Assembly (NCBI GenBank): GCA_002423895.1
Contig: DIOL01000012.1
Location: 250,473-314,472 of the forward strand
Direction of reading: 5' to 3'
Source of the DNA: Bacteroidales bacterium UBA5515
GTDB lineage: Bacteria; Bacteroidota; Bacteroidia; Bacteroidales; P3
Length of the DNA: 64,000 nucleotides
The notes beneath the pieces are model-generated. The model saw only the letters and a list, made by a program, of their open reading frames with translations. It made no database searches and was not told the origin of the DNA. The position numbers were made by a program, and so were the translations under genes. Position 1 is the first letter of the stretch. Every line of letters begins with the position of its first letter. Shown one piece after another: positions 12,101 to 18,244 of the stretch.

Positions 12101-13092
12101 ACGGACAATCATTGCCAGCAATTACAGCAACAGCTGTTAATCCTAACAATAATGCTTCAGTAAATGGTAACTATGAATGGGATTATCCAGAAAATCATCA
12201 ACCACAAGCAGGAACTGCATTATACCAAGTACATTTCATTCCAACAGGAATTGATGCTGAAAACTATAATATAGCACACAAAGCATTTAATGTACAAGTA
12301 AATAAAGCTAAACCTGTTTTAGTTGCACCAACAGCTTCTTCATTAGTTTACGAACAAACATTAGCTGAATCTCTACTTACTGGAGGATCTGCAATGAATG
12401 CAAATAATAATGACGCAGTAGCAGGTATATTCCAATGGACAACACCAACAACAATACCAGATGCTGGCAACAACGCTTATCCAGTTGTATTTATCCCACA
12501 AGATAAAACCAACTATGATAACTCTGACCCAATTAACGTTGTGGTTGAAGTAGCTAAAAAGCATATTGATATTGAAATTTACGACTTAGTACATATCTAT
12601 GATGGCAACCAAAAAGAAGCTTCATTCAGAGATGCAGAAGGTAATGTAGATTTAACTGGAATGGTAGATGCTAAATACTTCACAGGAAATACAAACGTTG
12701 CAATTAGCACAGTAGCTCCTATAAATGAAGGATCTTATAAAGTTGTTGCTACAATTGTTCCAACTTCAAACTATGAAGGAACAGCAACAGCAATGTTAGT
12801 TATCAATAAGAATGTTGCAAGTATGACTGACCCAGCAGAACAAGTAGAAGTAGTTAATGCTATTGTTCCTGGAATGAATCAATATTTCAAGATTCGTGAT
12901 TATGAACAAATGATGCCAATAAAGGTTAGAATGGTTAACTCTAATGGAAATCAAGTTTATCAATCAGATAACTATAAAAACAACTTCGATATGAGTAATC
13001 TTCCAATTGGTACTTATTTCTACGCAATAACATTTACTATAAATGGTACTGAGTACAATAAGACTGGTAGAGTAGAAGTAGTAGGAAAATAA
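3196..13092 (+). CDS. Giant MBG/YDG-repeat surface protein with type B T9SS C-terminal domain
   Basis: A 3298-residue exported protein, probably a surface adhesin. A signal peptide covers about residues 1-35 (hydrophobic FSFLVVLVMVVFC, cleavage after SNALA). The first half contains YDG-type units (KVYDGTTTAVV, KVYDGNANAV, KVYDGKANI). About 20 repeats carry a YGQTL-like motif, a W in the middle and a Y-x-ATFTPTDxANYN ending, characteristic of the MBG domain family found in secreted bacterial adhesins. Residues from about 3215 to 3298 (PGMNQYFKIRDYE, VRMVNSNGNQVYQSDNY, LPIGTYFYAI) resemble the gliding-motility-type CHU_C/type B T9SS domain, without the type A PNP motif. The next gene is a PorP/SprF protein, the usual partner of type B cargo. 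Composition is rich in T, N, A and V with almost no cysteine. Adhesin role is inferred. Confidence 0.85.
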   Translation: MNEKITLKDKSFVKMFSFLVVLVMVVFCSSNALAQIQVRLNLTPDRVYNGSQYGGLEWKNPSAKLVDAATGAEIPVATCDVTSFDPQTMVACRFSDKNAGKNKTCEVTDLSQFSAATLNNPLYVLVPITSYTPVSYSKLSYDPVGFRLVSTTAEIKHAYLIATYNAGNTLTKTYNGSNLLDGNQIELASISLTGYVAGESGCYVSEITNVYAPSANVGLYNTAGNKGIVNGIRIDATISSIAFNYKINSFEVNARILPKTITVNQDAIKILDHQFDGTNVATIDWTTTTTDPSLLFTGVIPGDIIDLNRTIGTATFSDAIVANMKEVTISGLTLNNIGTFPADNYNLIPNTALSHGNITKTSLDPTLTVTAAPAVYGARLADLSGITITPAPVGFDYRIEWLYNGIDSNNYQPLVSETSSPLIQARLIKLESTFPSNDDPNYNPIVVPADITITPKIIVVDLIGANNKVYDGTTTAVVKTTNVTYNTQADLLDVKVTRNGVLDDLSIDFSPLTANFSDANTGVAKVVNFSGTPLETGLSVSNYSITYNSATTADITPAPMLTMKLKDAVTFADINYPANFSNLTSFGNFDFVGFIGTDATAFATNFSAENFLFELKQGVASVSPTSPQPGLYDVYVNKDGVTLADGDILTISNPLNQVVINNYEGLKFLSSDRTQNVNTTPVTISFPPQDITVYGSKLKDIFNSTTAGGVQVIDAAANADPAKIHATTTTGPVNGTFKWIYPDSIPSVASAPGEYADYIFIPDPSYLGAYSDTIKNLQPILLNKANLDPTLTLAVAPVVYGTKLVEMVGTTITPAPVGFNYRIEWLYNGVDSNNYQPLVSETGSPLIQARLIKLESTFPSSDDPNYNSAILPVNITVNKKDIVINLIGANSKVYDGNANAVLNTSNVTYNTLPNLVDVKVTRNGILDDLSIDFSSLTASFSDANAAIAKVVTFGGSLNISGLSQSNYNISYNTTTTADISQAPYVTMKLKDAVTFPNINYPSNFTYVPSVSDFDFTGFIGTDATSFGTNFATENFTYELKEAGMAVSSLSPQPGTYDVFVNKSGVTIVDNSTLALIDVANQAILANYEGIKYLTSSKTQIVNSTPVTIIFPPQDRNEYGWTLKEIYNATSATGEQVIDAAANADPFKIHATTTTGFINGTFKWINPDSIPNVTALPGELVNYIFIPDPIYAGAYEDTITGNSYVILNKANLAITTAPTTTTIYVGQTVGDATFTNPSGQIIHKNKLTVVYNSTTNPTIGNWSYLNPTETMTTVGIFTKDIQFTLTDADFLRNYNSPVTLNNSGVQATASVSVSPAVNNVNPDGVRFEFVYGTKISTAQTTPIVDLPTFVLPGKAGAYPGTFTFVTNSTGLVAMDPNTIPYRTMAADTTLWVSYTPTDPGYAPETFLVRVKVNPKVLTYNVASTKVYDGKANIRINTSNADLIPAGQIIDRSGIFDDVTFDSIIFDLNTKNVGNYDQTNILPATLSGQLIGVDAYNYIIAPIPTSAVISITKATLTVNVSSDTISIREVLPTFNVNWTGFVNNEDVSTAITDNGQPLFVAYGLNHVTTGDYAQTVSSEWIQIPAGKYTAIDNNYTIIIPDYSLAIIGNELTDVLTILPAQIKIIAKNRQRVYGEVTNPPYFIDEVNEVANPLYYDFDVYEYRSATDSVLISELEKQTMFLQNPTMSCDSNQYRLQVGTYIIRLATNTQTKKDIYGNDIYEIIDHINGTLTVNKATPRINTLPTTLATTFGTKLSEISFVGGSAVHPYQASGLSAAGHFEWDVVDPNIIPVSGQATYKVKYVVDDSYNYNDAIINNQYNDSINGYYNWTPVANDPLAGANFEVNVTINQVQPVIIWPTASILYYGQTLSTATLNNGSTYNPVDVNPTFNWTIADPTTVYPVAGMTMYEVLYTPSNSNYIGLANEIPVYTNKTTPNLTGAAVVANYSYGQTLSANPITATFINTYNNATVNGTINWINGTLTPVDGMTYPARFTPADQANYNSVLVNIQVQVNAVAPVISSWPTVSSLVYGQRIEDATISGGLAVNPNNVSTSINGTFEWVAPTTLAITGANVYAMQFIPSDASKYLPVTGNVNIYTQKATPVVEVAPIASAVYGYTLSQRPLTINSAENNVSHINGTEVLSVAGTINWNTPAAIPTVNQDTYLATFTPTEIANYNSVIIPISVITTQATPVVNPYTVNNYSNGQKLNANSINLSAIPAYNLINNAAVGGTISWNTPDITPVNGNTYIATFRPNDVINYTTVIESIPVVVNAASPVVSWPAVSHLTYGQEINDVILTGGSAVNPNDNRMAVAGNFIWQTPNAVPVVGTASYVLNFIPTDITMLTVSTSIQITTVKATPQVTLNPVATDTYGKTLANRPLSYNTANNVISHRASVETLAVAGTIAWNNSAVIPTVANNEYKATFTPTDIANYNTVLIDVNVPTTKATPIVAATVAPYSYGQALPINIPTLTSAVNPVNNTLVLAGGQIVWNSIDELPVTGLYDATYYPLDIDNYNPAQVSISVTVNASVPSITWPSVSSLIYGQTLADADLTNGSAKNVNNEGIVVAGQFVWVTPTTVPVAGITPNVLQFIPSNTTLYTTVTNNNVNVYTAKATPQVTLNAVATDTYGKTLANRPLSYNTANNVISHRASVETLAVAGTVAWNNLTTIPTVANNDYTATFTPTDIANYNTVTINVNVPTTKATPVVNGASVAAYTYGQALPANTITVASVVNPNDPTLVLTGGTINWNSIDVFPATGTNAYVATYIPSVSDVANYNPVEFNVNVTVNKATPQVTWPSTSEITYGQTLSQVYLIGSPHAVNTNNNLDVPGTFVWESATTVTPANPATAYKLRFIPTDLVNYYTDSTMINLVINKANPIVNWGDFSTITYGEALSDISITNQSSVNPITGLTVSGSFAWTDSSIEPNVNNSGFVRTFVPVDANNYLTVESPQLPVVVNKANPVLTQTSSPYVITYGQSLPAITATAVNPNNNASVNGNYEWDYPENHQPQAGTALYQVHFIPTGIDAENYNIAHKAFNVQVNKAKPVLVAPTASSLVYEQTLAESLLTGGSAMNANNNDAVAGIFQWTTPTTIPDAGNNAYPVVFIPQDKTNYDNSDPINVVVEVAKKHIDIEIYDLVHIYDGNQKEASFRDAEGNVDLTGMVDAKYFTGNTNVAISTVAPINEGSYKVVATIVPTSNYEGTATAMLVINKNVASMTDPAEQVEVVNAIVPGMNQYFKIRDYEQMMPIKVRMVNSNGNQVYQSDNYKNNFDMSNLPIGTYFYAITFTINGTEYNKTGRVEVVGK
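4279..6822 (+). repeat. Two tandem 1272-bp copies inside the giant gene
   Basis: Copy 1 is 4279-5550 and copy 2 is 5551-6822, each exactly 424 codons. Both run from an (S/N)LDPTLT start through APVGF(D/N)YRIEWLYNG, QARLIKLESTFPS, a KVYDG unit, VTRNG(V/I)LDDLSIDF and ATTTTG to an ILLNKA-like end. The equal length and continuous similarity show an in-frame tandem duplication. Confidence 0.85.
9481..11808 (+). repeat. Three-domain MBG super-repeat with 768-bp period
   Basis: MBG units follow an A-B-C order. A-type units (KATPxV...YGxTLxxRPL...NxxSH...IPTV...FTPTxIANYN) begin at 9481, 10249 and 11017, exactly 768 bp (256 codons) apart twice. The A units at 10249 and 11017 are nearly identical. 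B units (YGQALPxN) and C units (W-P-x-x-SxLxYGQ) fill the interval. The third period is about 24 bp longer. More diverged MBG units flank this on both sides (about 8740-9480 and 11809-12550). Confidence 0.85.
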
Positions 13093-13110
13093 ATAATCTA
13101 ATCATTTTAT

Positions 13111-13140
13111 CTGTGAGTAGCTCCTTTGAGTTACTCACAG
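13111..13140. promoter_or_regulatory. Strong intercistronic hairpin without a U-tract
   Basis: CTGTGAGTAGCTC (13111-13123) pairs with 13128-13140 over 13 positions (one G-T wobble) around a CTTT tetraloop. It lies 18 bases after the adhesin stop codon and 51 bases before the PorP/SprF start. Neither side has a run of U, so it looks like an RNA processing or stability element rather than a standard terminator. Confidence 0.7.
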
Positions 13141-13191
13141 TGAAATGAAAGATTTAAAATTAATAATACGGACTAAATAAAAAAAATAGAG

Positions 13192-14121
13192 ATGAAAAAA
13201 ATTAATTTATTTATATTTCTAATAGTATCTTGTACCGCTGGACTATTTGCTCAGAGTGATTTTCAATACGCTCAAGTAGTAAATAATTTAGGTTGGGTCA
13301 ATCCATCTTATTATGGAATGAGTAGAGATATTACTGGAACGTTCATTTATGCGAATCGTTTAAATGGACAAATGAGCTCAGAAGCATTTGATGTTCACGG
13401 AGGACTTCCATATCAAAATTTAGGATTTGGGATACAAGGTGATTTCAATAATTTTGGCTTAAGAAAACAATCAATTTTAGGTGTTGATGCAAATGTTGAT
13501 CTAAAAGTATCATGTAATTCATACTTATTATTTGGTTTATTTGTAGGATATGACTTATGGAGATATTCTGGAGACGCAATCACAGATGTAGGTTTTGAAA
13601 CAACAAACCCAAATGTATATATGCCAAATTATAATTCAACCAATTTGATGACATCATTTGGAGCAACATACGTTTATAAAGGTTTACGTTTAGGATCTTC
13701 ATTCAGATGGAATCTTCGTAATAGAGAAAGCATAGACAACAAAAACCTATTAACCTATTACGGACATATTGATTATGAATTCTTAGTTGATAAATTTGCA
13801 ATACGTCCATTAGGAATTTATATGTGGAACCAAGAGTCAGGTTCAAACACAGACTTAGGAGTAATGTTTGGATACAACAAAATTGCAAATCTTGGAGTAT
13901 TATATAGAGGAACAAATAAACTAAGTCCTAAATCATTTGCAGTATTAGCTGACCTTACAATAGCTAAATCAGCAACCTTATTCTTTGACTATGAATTTGG
14001 ATTATCTACATATTCAAACATCAGAACATCATGGGAACTTGGATTACGTTTCAATCTTAACAAAGCATTAAATAGAGAATCATTTGATAAGAGAGAAACG
14101 ATGAGAAATTTTGCATGGTAA
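13192..14121 (+). CDS. PorP/SprF family T9SS outer-membrane protein
   Basis: A 309-residue outer-membrane beta-barrel protein with a signal peptide (cleavage after GLFA). The start of the mature protein (QSDFQYAQVVNNLGWVNPSYYGMSRD) matches the PorP/SprF family opening, where QY...NP..YAG is conserved, and the remaining sequence alternates glycine/aromatic strands typical of a barrel. Known family members are T9SS components; SprF is needed for export of the adhesin SprB, and family members are often encoded beside their own type B cargo. Here it follows the giant type B protein and precedes an OmpA protein, so it probably escorts or anchors that adhesin. Confidence 0.88.
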   Translation: MKKINLFIFLIVSCTAGLFAQSDFQYAQVVNNLGWVNPSYYGMSRDITGTFIYANRLNGQMSSEAFDVHGGLPYQNLGFGIQGDFNNFGLRKQSILGVDANVDLKVSCNSYLLFGLFVGYDLWRYSGDAITDVGFETTNPNVYMPNYNSTNLMTSFGATYVYKGLRLGSSFRWNLRNRESIDNKNLLTYYGHIDYEFLVDKFAIRPLGIYMWNQESGSNTDLGVMFGYNKIANLGVLYRGTNKLSPKSFAVLADLTIAKSATLFFDYEFGLSTYSNIRTSWELGLRFNLNKALNRESFDKRETMRNFAW

Positions 14122-14147
14122 TTTTATAACATTAAATACATAATAAT

Positions 14148-15206
14148 ATGAAAAAATATATTTTAATGGTATTTATGCTTGCTTTAGGATTGTCTTCAAT
14201 CTCTGCTGAAGCTCAAAAGAGACTACCAGCAAAGAAGAGACAAGCCATCGAGCAAACCATGTATCAAATGGATTATCCAAAAGCTTTGGAAGCTGTAAAT
14301 GCAGAGCTTCAAACATACCCTGAAGACTACGATTTGAATCTTTTCAAAGCAATTTGTAATTCAGCAATAAAAGAAAATAATCAAGATGCAGTTGCTTCTT
14401 ATGAAAAAGCAATTTCAGTTGCAAAAACAACTTGCCAAAAGAATGAAGCAAGATACTACTTAGCTAAACATTATTGCGAGTTGGGACAAAAGGAAAAAAG
14501 CCTTGAAGTTGCAAACACAATAAAAAACGAAGGAAGACTTGATGACTGTTCTTTAGAAATGGTTGAAAAATTAGCAAAATCTGCTTGTATGACAAATTGC
14601 GATGAAGCAGCAACACAAGCACAAATTGAAAAGCTTAAAAAAGAAGCTCAAGAAAAAGAAGAAGCTAACAAAAAGAAGATAAGTGAACTTAATAAGAAAG
14701 TATCCGAATTGGAGCAAAAAGTTAAAGAAGCTCAAGCTGTAAAAGAAGATACAACTAAAAAGATTGCAGACCCTTCTAAGCCAATCTCTGCTGATGAAAT
14801 CTATAAATTGCATTTTGCATTTAACAAATCAGTTTTAGACGCCGAATCAAAAGAAATATTAGATCGCTTTATTGTTTACCTAAAAGCAAACCCTGACATG
14901 AAAGTAAAATGTATTGGTCACGCTGATATGATAGGAAGTGAAGAAGCTAACTATATTATCTCAAGAGAAAGAGCAGTAAGTGCTAAGAACTATTTAACTT
15001 CAAGAGGAATTTCAAGCGATAGAATTCAAATTTCTTATGAAGGAGATAAAAAACCAGAATTAATAGATGAATTCTTAGTTAAGAAAAACCCTCAATTTAA
15101 AGTGGGAGATAACCTAACTAACGATTTCGTTAAAGGACTTACTGGAAAAAAGAAAGCAAAAGCAAATTATCTAAATAGAAGAGTTGAGTTGATAGCTACC
15201 AAATAA
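14148..15206 (+). CDS. OmpA-family peptidoglycan-binding protein with TPR-like N-terminus
   Basis: A 352-residue periplasmic protein. The signal peptide ends at about residue 23 (SAEAQ). Residues about 35-160 look like TPR helices (DYPKALEAVNAELQTYPEDYDLNLFKA). A lysine/glutamate-rich coiled coil covers about 165-205. The C-terminal OmpA domain carries FAFNKSVLDAESKEILDRF, IGHADMIGSEEANYIISRERA and NYLNRRVEL, the residues that bind diaminopimelate peptidoglycan. The last third has an insertion of about 35 residues before NYLNRRVEL. TPR plus OmpA resembles PorE-type T9SS proteins. It is the third gene of the adhesin operon, 26 bases after the PorP/SprF gene, and probably ties the barrel to the cell wall. 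Confidence 0.88.
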   Translation: MKKYILMVFMLALGLSSISAEAQKRLPAKKRQAIEQTMYQMDYPKALEAVNAELQTYPEDYDLNLFKAICNSAIKENNQDAVASYEKAISVAKTTCQKNEARYYLAKHYCELGQKEKSLEVANTIKNEGRLDDCSLEMVEKLAKSACMTNCDEAATQAQIEKLKKEAQEKEEANKKKISELNKKVSELEQKVKEAQAVKEDTTKKIADPSKPISADEIYKLHFAFNKSVLDAESKEILDRFIVYLKANPDMKVKCIGHADMIGSEEANYIISRERAVSAKNYLTSRGISSDRIQISYEGDKKPELIDEFLVKKNPQFKVGDNLTNDFVKGLTGKKKAKANYLNRRVELIATK

Positions 15207-15232
15207 GCTTTAAACTTAATAACACTATAACC

Positions 15233-15269
15233 AAAAGTCGCTTCAATTAATTTGAAGCGACTTTTTTTT
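15233..15269 (+). terminator. Rho-independent terminator of the adhesin operon
   Basis: A 14-bp perfect stem (15233-15246 with 15252-15265, core GTCGCTTCAA), a 5-base loop and an eight-T run, 27 bases after the OmpA stop codon. Confidence 0.93.
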
Positions 15270-15529
15270 GTACTCATTTCTCAAAAATATCCCATTTTAA
15301 TTACATAAAAATTTAACTTTTAAAATCTTCATTACTCCCATTTTCTTCATTTTAATACCACTTAATATATGTTTTGTCCCTAATATTTTATGAATCTTTT
15401 AATTTATAAAATGTGAAAATAATACCTATAAAATATATCCAAATTTTAACGAAATTTTAATGTCTAAAAATATGATATAAAACCCATAAAATCAATAGTA
15501 TAAAAAATATATCCTTAATTTGTTATAGT

Positions 15530-15629
15530 ATAATGCCATTATAAACTAAGTATAATGGCATTATATGAGATGTTTAATGGCATTATACTTGTAATATAAT
15601 GCCATTAAACTTATATTATAATGCCATTA
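15530..15629. repeat. Five alternating copies of a TATAATGCCATTA near-palindrome
   Basis: Copies of 13-15 bases lie at about 15530-15544 (forward), 15551-15565 (reverse), 15575-15587 (reverse), 15595-15607 (forward) and 15617-15629 (forward). Each is palindromic except for the central CC/GG that gives it orientation. The cluster could fold into several alternative hairpins. Confidence 0.85.
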
Positions 15630-15888
15630 AATGAGATGTAAAAGAGAATTAACAATTTTTAAATAGGATTTAGTGACTTTTAATTAAGAAATAAATAGTT
15701 TTATGAGCGGTTTAATCTGTAGGAAAATAAGTTAAATCACCTTAAGAGAATATTTATAAATATTAATACTTGGGAAAAATTAATATTAAAAATTCTTAAC
15801 TATATGTTTGATAGCGGAATATAATTCTTATTTTATTTTGTTAATAATTTTGACTATTATTTGTAACCTATTAATGAAATTTATTTAT

Positions 15889-15896
15889 TACCTTTG
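15889..15896 (+). promoter_or_regulatory. Probable -7 box of the fimbrial operon
   Basis: TACCTTTG fits TAnnTTTG. A TTTG at 15860-15863 is 25 bases upstream, longer than usual. The palindrome TTGCCAATTAAATGGCAA starts inside the box, which would place a potential operator across the start of transcription. Confidence 0.5.
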
Positions 15897-16112
15897 CCAA
15901 TTAAATGGCAATTGTGTCTTGTAGGTTTTACAAAATATTATATTGTTATTAATAACTACGTTAAACTGAATAGAGTAACTTCCTGAATCATTTGATAAAA
16001 TTCTTAATAAAACCGTATGCTTTTAAATCAATTTTTTTAATTGATTATGAAGTTATTGTATTGTAACGCAGTAATTTTGATGACTAAAAAATTGACAACT
16101 ATTTAATAATAA

Positions 16113-16907
16113 ATGAAATCGTTCAAATGTCTGTTGATATTAATCTTTATACCAATGGTTATGTTTTCTAAAGACAGTGGTAATGTTTTCAGTAATGATA
16201 TAGAACATTATTATTCAAATAATAATGATTTGTCGAATATTACTTCCTCTAATGAAGTTGGACCCAAAAAGTTCAAGAAACCAAAGAGAAAGATAAATAA
16301 GAAGAATATAGATATAGGAAACATAATTAACTTTAAAAGAAGACCAGAATTATCCAAACGTTATTATACTAAAAGAAAGAAACCAAAAAAAATACCTAAT
16401 AGAACTCCATTAGCAATTAAATCAAATTTAGTTTTTGCAGCAGCTCTAACTCCCAATCTTGCACTGGAATTACCAATAAAAAAACATTTTTCAATTGAAC
16501 TTTCATCAACCTATAATATATGGGATTTGAAAGGAAATGTTAAATGGAAGAACTTGATGGTTATGTCAGATTTTCGCTATTGGCCAAAAAAGAATATGGA
16601 AGGGACGTTTTATGGGCTCAATCTCAACTGGGCAAAATATAATATTGGAGGAATACCAATGCCCTATTTTGCAGAAGCTGATTATTACAGGTATGATGGT
16701 TGGACAGCAGGTGTTGGAGTGTCGGCAGGCTATATGTGGTATCTTTCAAGACATTGGAGCTTTGAAGCAAACATTGGGCTTGGAGTCAACTACACTTCAT
16801 ACGACAAATATCTTCAGCCAGTTTGTGGAGCCTATTGGGGTTCATTTAAAAATATTCTAATAATGCCAACAAAAATTGGCTTAAGCTTTGTGTATAAATT
16901 CAATTAA
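16113..16907 (+). CDS. DUF3575 domain outer-membrane protein of fimbrial locus
   Basis: 264 residues with a signal peptide (LLILIFIPMVMFS). Residues about 30-105 are a lysine/arginine-rich low-complexity stretch (KKFKKPKRKINKK). From about residue 106 (LAIKSNLVFAAALTPNLALE) the sequence matches DUF3575, a small barrel-like outer-membrane domain encoded in many Bacteroidales fimbrial clusters. Strand-like segments include FSIELSSTYNIW and WSFEANIGLGVNY. It precedes a fimbrillin-like lipoprotein gene by five bases, so the two are probably co-transcribed. Role in fimbriation is unproven. Confidence 0.8.
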   Translation: MKSFKCLLILIFIPMVMFSKDSGNVFSNDIEHYYSNNNDLSNITSSNEVGPKKFKKPKRKINKKNIDIGNIINFKRRPELSKRYYTKRKKPKKIPNRTPLAIKSNLVFAAALTPNLALELPIKKHFSIELSSTYNIWDLKGNVKWKNLMVMSDFRYWPKKNMEGTFYGLNLNWAKYNIGGIPMPYFAEADYYRYDGWTAGVGVSAGYMWYLSRHWSFEANIGLGVNYTSYDKYLQPVCGAYWGSFKNILIMPTKIGLSFVYKFN

Positions 16908-16912
16908 TTAGT

Positions 16913-18112
16913 ATGAAAAGAAATCTACTTTACATATTCTTATTGATAATACCATTGCTTAGTGGCTGCATAAGCGACGACTGCACCGATTGCGCTGATA
17001 TGGCTTACGACACAAAAGTTAAATTGAAAGTAACTTGGCCAAGAAGTTTATCTTCCAATTCCACAAAATCAGGTAATAATGATATTTATATAAATAATTT
17101 CACATTATTTGTCTTTAATAATGACGGAACATTAAATACAGTAAAGAAAGTTAATAATCCTGCAGGAACAGGAACAATAACATTCACCACTTCTGTAAAT
17201 ATGAATATTACCTCAGCAGCAAATTATATCTATGCAATTGCAAACTGTGATGACCTTTTAAGCCCTTCTCCAACATCATCAATAGCAAGGCAGGTCAATG
17301 CGAATATGAATAATCTTAAAGCATATTTCGATAATAATTTATCCGTTGCAATAGATAGTATATCTGATGGTAATCAAATAGTTCTGACAGGCTACACTGA
17401 TGCCATCATTCAGAGTGGCTCCAACCCATATGAATATGCAGCAACAGTTTACTTGAAACCTATAGTTTCAAAATTTGATATTAAAGTTTCAAGCACCTCA
17501 GCACCTGCCGACTATATTAACTGTATTCAGACTATTGATGTGTTTGTATTGAACTCACGAGCTAAAGCAAAACTATTCTCTCCCAATACCAATTACCCAT
17601 ATCTTCATGGTAAATACGAAACATTTTGGGAGCCATACCCTTATAGAAACTTTGAGTTTGCTGATACAAATAATCAAAATACTAACTTAGCAAAACAAAT
17701 AACATATACTCCAGGCACTTCAACTTTTCCCACACCAGAAGTAACCATATATTCTCCCGAAAACGATATAGTCGATTCTTTAGGCAGTGGGTATAAAACA
17801 TTGGTAGTCTTAAAAGTCAAGTATAAGATGAAAACAATTGAAGGAGTAGATGAAGAGTTTACCCGTTTCCTAACTGTTCCACTTAATCCTCCAACTGATT
17901 CAATAACTCATGCACCTATTTCAACCCTTTCCAATAAAAGAGGAACAAGATATACAATTAACTTCACCCTTTCAGGCAAATACTTTGGAGCAATGTCTCC
18001 ACTCTCTTCCCTAATGCAACCCTATTCTCCTTTGCCTTACAAAACAACAAAAAATTTAATATATGTTGAGCCTGAAGACTATTCAACGGTAAAAAGTAGC
18101 GTATGGAAATAA
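16913..18112 (+). CDS. Fimbrillin-family lipoprotein (Mfa-like), probable minor or tip subunit
   Basis: 399 residues. The N-terminus is a lipoprotein signal peptide with lipobox LLSGC (Cys near 19). The mature region has the fimbrillin pattern: an early strand VKLKVTWP, NNFTLFVFNNDGTL, a middle IYAIANCDDL, and a late RGTRYTINFTLSGKYFG like the end of Mfa1/FimA domains. In Bacteroidales, such proteins are exported as lipoproteins, cleaved by an outer-membrane Arg-protease and polymerised by strand exchange. A cysteine-rich mature start (CISDDCTDCAD) is unusual. It is followed after 132 bp by the presumed major fimbrillin. Subunit rank (minor, tip) is inferred from order. Confidence 0.75.
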   Translation: MKRNLLYIFLLIIPLLSGCISDDCTDCADMAYDTKVKLKVTWPRSLSSNSTKSGNNDIYINNFTLFVFNNDGTLNTVKKVNNPAGTGTITFTTSVNMNITSAANYIYAIANCDDLLSPSPTSSIARQVNANMNNLKAYFDNNLSVAIDSISDGNQIVLTGYTDAIIQSGSNPYEYAATVYLKPIVSKFDIKVSSTSAPADYINCIQTIDVFVLNSRAKAKLFSPNTNYPYLHGKYETFWEPYPYRNFEFADTNNQNTNLAKQITYTPGTSTFPTPEVTIYSPENDIVDSLGSGYKTLVVLKVKYKMKTIEGVDEEFTRFLTVPLNPPTDSITHAPISTLSNKRGTRYTINFTLSGKYFGAMSPLSSLMQPYSPLPYKTTKNLIYVEPEDYSTVKSSVWK

Positions 18113-18244
18113 ACAAATATAGTATTAACCAATAATTTATTGCTTATGAACAAAAAAGACACATAAACATTATTATTAACAAAAGAAATCGAAAATTTAT
18201 TAACAAGACAAATTAAAAATTTACTAATTTAAAATTTAAACAAA

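Larger units (their letters stand above)
15270..16112. other. AT-rich non-coding region between adhesin and fimbrial loci
   Basis: About 840 bp without a supported gene. It contains the near-palindrome cluster at 15530-15629, a -7 promoter box at 15889-15896 overlapped by the inverted repeat TTGCCA/TGGCAA (15894-15911), and a hairpin ATCAATT/AATTGAT near 16026-16046. The leader of the fimbrial operon would be about 210 bases. Confidence 0.6.

Noticed and set aside
12373..12564. Minus-strand cysteine-rich small frame inside the MBG array
   Set aside because: The composition is the reverse complement of repeat codons; the plus-strand frame is continuous and domain-rich.
13111..13140. Rho-independent terminator after the adhesin gene
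   Set aside because: The stem is strong but there is no U-run on either strand, so it was kept as an intercistronic hairpin.
15530..15629. CRISPR array
   Set aside because: Units are 13-15 bases, alternate in orientation and have no spacers of regular length; no cas genes nearby.
15860..16112. Invertible promoter controlling fimbriae
   Set aside because: A phase-variable promoter would need matching inverted repeats flanking the promoter and usually a recombinase; I see only short local hairpins and no recombinase gene.
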